Assembly: GCF_900169165.1 (NCBI RefSeq)
Contig: NZ_FXYY01000011.1
Span: forward strand, 1-64,000
Origin: Brevibacterium linens ATCC 9172
Lineage (GTDB): Bacteria > Actinomycetota > Actinomycetes > Actinomycetales > Brevibacteriaceae
DNA length: 64,000 nucleotides
Reading direction: 5' to 3'
Position 1 is the first letter of the stretch, and every line of letters starts with the position of its first letter. The notes below the pieces were generated by a model. That model saw only the letters and a list, made by a program, of their open reading frames with translations, had not been told where the DNA came from and searched no databases. Shown here in pieces: positions 62,346 through 64,000 of the stretch. A program made the position numbers and the translations under genes.

Positions 62346-63047
62346 TCACACCCACCGATACTCGTACTCCGGCCGCCCCGGAGTCCCGTGCCGGGGCTGC
62401 TTGATCGCCTGTTTCGTCGCGACGAGGTGCTCCAGGTACCGGCGGACGGTGACCCGGGACAGGTCGAGCCGACGCCCCACCTCGGTGGCGGAGACCGGAA
62501 CTGCGGAATCGCGGACGAATGCGGACACGGCGTCCAAGGTCTCGGCGATGAGCCCCTTGGGCAGGGTCGTCGACGACACAGACCGCAGGGCCGAGAGCGC
62601 ATTGTCCACCGAGGCCTGAGTCGCCAAGGACCCCGACCCGGTGAGCCCACGCCGGAACTCCCGCTGGTTCTCCAACTTCTCCCTGAACGCCGCGAAGGTG
62701 AAGGGTTTGATGAGGTATTGGGTGATGCCCGACGAGATCGCCGACCGGATGACCTGCAGGTGCCGCACCGCGGTGATCGCGATGGTGTCGACGTCCTGAC
62801 CGCGCGAGTTCAGGCGCCCGGCGACTTCGAGACCGTGCGAATCCGTGAGATTCATATCGAGGAGGACGATGTCGACCGGGGTGCCGGCCGCAGCGAGTTC
62901 GTCGAAGCGCTCGATCGCCTCGTGTCCGCCCAGGCACGTTGCGACGACGTCGAAACCGGGCACCCGAGCCACGAAATCCGCGTGCGCCTGCGCCGTCATC
63001 GGGTCGTCTTCGACGATGAGGACACGCAGCGCGGCATCATCGCTCAC
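62346..63047 (-). CDS. Response regulator, CitB/DcuR type
   Basis: A 233-residue regulator with a receiver domain (phospho-Asp in VDIVLLDMNLTDSHGLEV, switch Lys in QYLIKPFTF) and a C-terminal winged helix (VSATEVGRRLDLSRVTVRRY). The GTG at 63047 was chosen because GGAAGGAG lies 6 bp upstream; it overlaps the kinase stop by 11 bp. CitB/DcuR regulators activate transport of citrate or C4-dicarboxylates. The target transporter is not next to it in the window; tctCBA lies 47 kb away. Confidence 0.9.
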   Translation of the reverse strand: MSDDAALRVLIVEDDPMTAQAHADFVARVPGFDVVATCLGGHEAIERFDELAAAGTPVDIVLLDMNLTDSHGLEVAGRLNSRGQDVDTIAITAVRHLQVIRSAISSGITQYLIKPFTFAAFREKLENQREFRRGLTGSGSLATQASVDNALSALRSVSSTTLPKGLIAETLDAVSAFVRDSAVPVSATEVGRRLDLSRVTVRRYLEHLVATKQAIKQPRHGTPGRPEYEYRWV

Positions 63048-64000
63048 GTGAGTCTCCTTCCGCCCGATCCCGGCTCGCACCCTCACCATCCGTGGTGGGC
63101 TCCCTGGCAGAATCGTAGTCGCCGGCCCCGTCCGTGTCCCCCAGCGGGAGCGTGACCGTGAAGATCGCCCCGCCATCGGAATCGACGTCGATATGCCCGC
63201 CGAGGCGGCTCACCGCCTGCCGAACCAGGACGAGCCCGAATCCGTGTCGTCCCACTCCCCCGGGCTCGGGTTTCGCCGAGGCACCGAGGTGGAAGAGCGC
63301 GTCGATGTCTTCGCCCGCGACCCCGGCGCCGGAGTCGGCGATGGTGATGATGAGCTCCCCGTCGGCGGCGACGAAGTCCGCCCATACGTGCTTCTCGTCC
63401 GTGTCAGCGACGGCGTCGAAGGCATTGTCGAGAAGATTGCCGGCGACGGTGACGAGGTCGCGGGCGTCGAGTCGTTCGGGCGGCAGTTCGCCGGTGGCTG
63501 TGACGGTGAGTTCGATGCCGCGTTCATTGGCCTGAGCGGCCTTGCCGATCATGAGCGCGGTGATGAATGGTTCGTCGAGGGAAGCGACGAAGGAATCCGT
63601 CAGCCGCTGCGACTCCTGCTCATCTTTGACCGCGAAGTCCAACGCCTCCTGCACCCGACCGAGCTCGATGAGCGTGGAGACCGTGTGCAGCCGGTTGGCA
63701 TGTTCGTGGGTCTGGGCACGCAAAGCTTCGGACAGCGTCGTCATCGTCGCCAGCTCACCGGTGAGCTCCTGGATGTCAGTGCGATCACGCAGGGTTGCGA
63801 CCGTACCGCCTTCATCGCGCCCGCCGCGCGGCTGTCGAGCCTGCTTCTGACTGATGACGAGGACACGCTCCTCGGTGAAGTGGATTTCGTCGACCGCGAC
63901 CCGACCGGTCGCAAGAAGGTCACGGACAGATTCGGGCAGGGCCACCTCGGCGAGGGAGAGCGGCGTCGATTCCTCCACCGTGGGCAGGCCCAGCAGGGAC
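63037..64000 (-). CDS. Sensor histidine kinase, DcuS/CitA type (partial)
   Basis: The C-terminal 321 residues of a sensor kinase; the frame stays open to the window edge, so the sensor part is cut off. The H-box is ALRAQTHEHANRLHTVSTLI with the phospho-His, as in DcuS. The N-box is TVAGNLLDNAFDAVADTD and the G-box GRHGFGLVLVRQAVSRLGG. A PAS-like segment precedes the H-box. It pairs with the overlapping response regulator to sense carboxylates, as inferred from family. Confidence 0.9.
   Translation of the reverse strand, partial: SLLGLPTVEESTPLSLAEVALPESVRDLLATGRVAVDEIHFTEERVLVISQKQARQPRGGRDEGGTVATLRDRTDIQELTGELATMTTLSEALRAQTHEHANRLHTVSTLIELGRVQEALDFAVKDEQESQRLTDSFVASLDEPFITALMIGKAAQANERGIELTVTATGELPPERLDARDLVTVAGNLLDNAFDAVADTDEKHVWADFVAADGELIITIADSGAGVAGEDIDALFHLGASAKPEPGGVGRHGFGLVLVRQAVSRLGGHIDVDSDGGAIFTVTLPLGDTDGAGDYDSAREPTTDGEGASRDRAEGDSRER

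Overview
The window is about 65% GC, dense, and looks like a chromosomal segment of a high-GC Gram-positive bacterium. Gene content (BCCT carrier with a choline-sulfatase, DUF222-HNH protein, DUF3151, mycothiol-type arsenate reductase, many short TetR/MarR/ArsR regulators, leaderless promoters, I-shaped terminators without U-tracts) points to the actinobacterial order Micrococcales, most likely Brevibacterium. The genus is my inference. There are no rRNA, tRNA, CRISPR, prophage or complete insertion sequences that I can see.

Layout. 0-5.8 kb: choline-sulfate use (sulfatase plus BCCT carrier), a previously unlisted 43-residue Trp-rich ORF, and a TetR-controlled pair of SMR efflux subunits with a perfect 24-bp palindromic operator. 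5.9-8.9 kb: an ABC importer of the TrpXYZ type with an 18-bp intercistronic hairpin. 9.1-15 kb: oligopeptidase B and a tctCBA tripartite carrier. 15.2-18.7 kb: an MFS drug exporter with a divergent TetR gene and a 28-bp operator, then a DUF559 nuclease-like gene bracketed by inverted hairpin repeats. 18.8-25.6 kb: an FMO-type flavoprotein with a divergent GAF regulator, and a run of AraC, VOC, NAT and DUF1989 genes. 25.7-31 kb: purA, a DinB-type gene, an aminotransferase, and a fluoride module (universal stress protein plus two FluC/CrcB subunits) behind a candidate fluoride riboswitch.

31.2-34.5 kb: an old-yellow-enzyme gene with a divergent ArsR-type repressor, and an MFS exporter. 34.8-39.6 kb: an FNR-type regulator facing an operon of a CxxC chaperone, a CPG-type P1B ATPase and a cupin, with an FNR-like box at about -40, followed by a quinone-oxidoreductase-like gene. 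39.6-44.5 kb: DUF3151, a membrane-anchored catalytically dead GDPD-like protein, a GT2 glycosyltransferase, an acyl-CoA dehydrogenase and a CaiB-type CoA transferase. 44.6-54.9 kb: TetR, nagB, an SPFH protein, ohrR-ohr, malic enzyme, a DUF222-HNH protein behind an AT-rich repeat-bearing gap, and a histidine phosphatase. 55-58.7 kb: an arsenic operon (acr3, arsC, ArsO-like flavoprotein) divergent from arsR. 58.7-64 kb: a LuxR-type regulator, a TM2 protein carrying two Ltp domains, and a citrate/C4-dicarboxylate-type two-component system cut by the right edge.

The most interesting signals are: (1) a pseudo-palindromic 12-mer TCGCCGAGGCGG with ten exact copies, in three different reading frames and between genes; (2) hairpin repeats in inverted orientation around a nuclease-like gene (REPtron-like); (3) a TM2-Ltp membrane protein resembling phage superinfection-exclusion proteins; (4) the CPG ATPase operon with its FNR-type regulator; (5) a fluoride riboswitch candidate whose 3' strand can mask a Shine-Dalgarno sequence.
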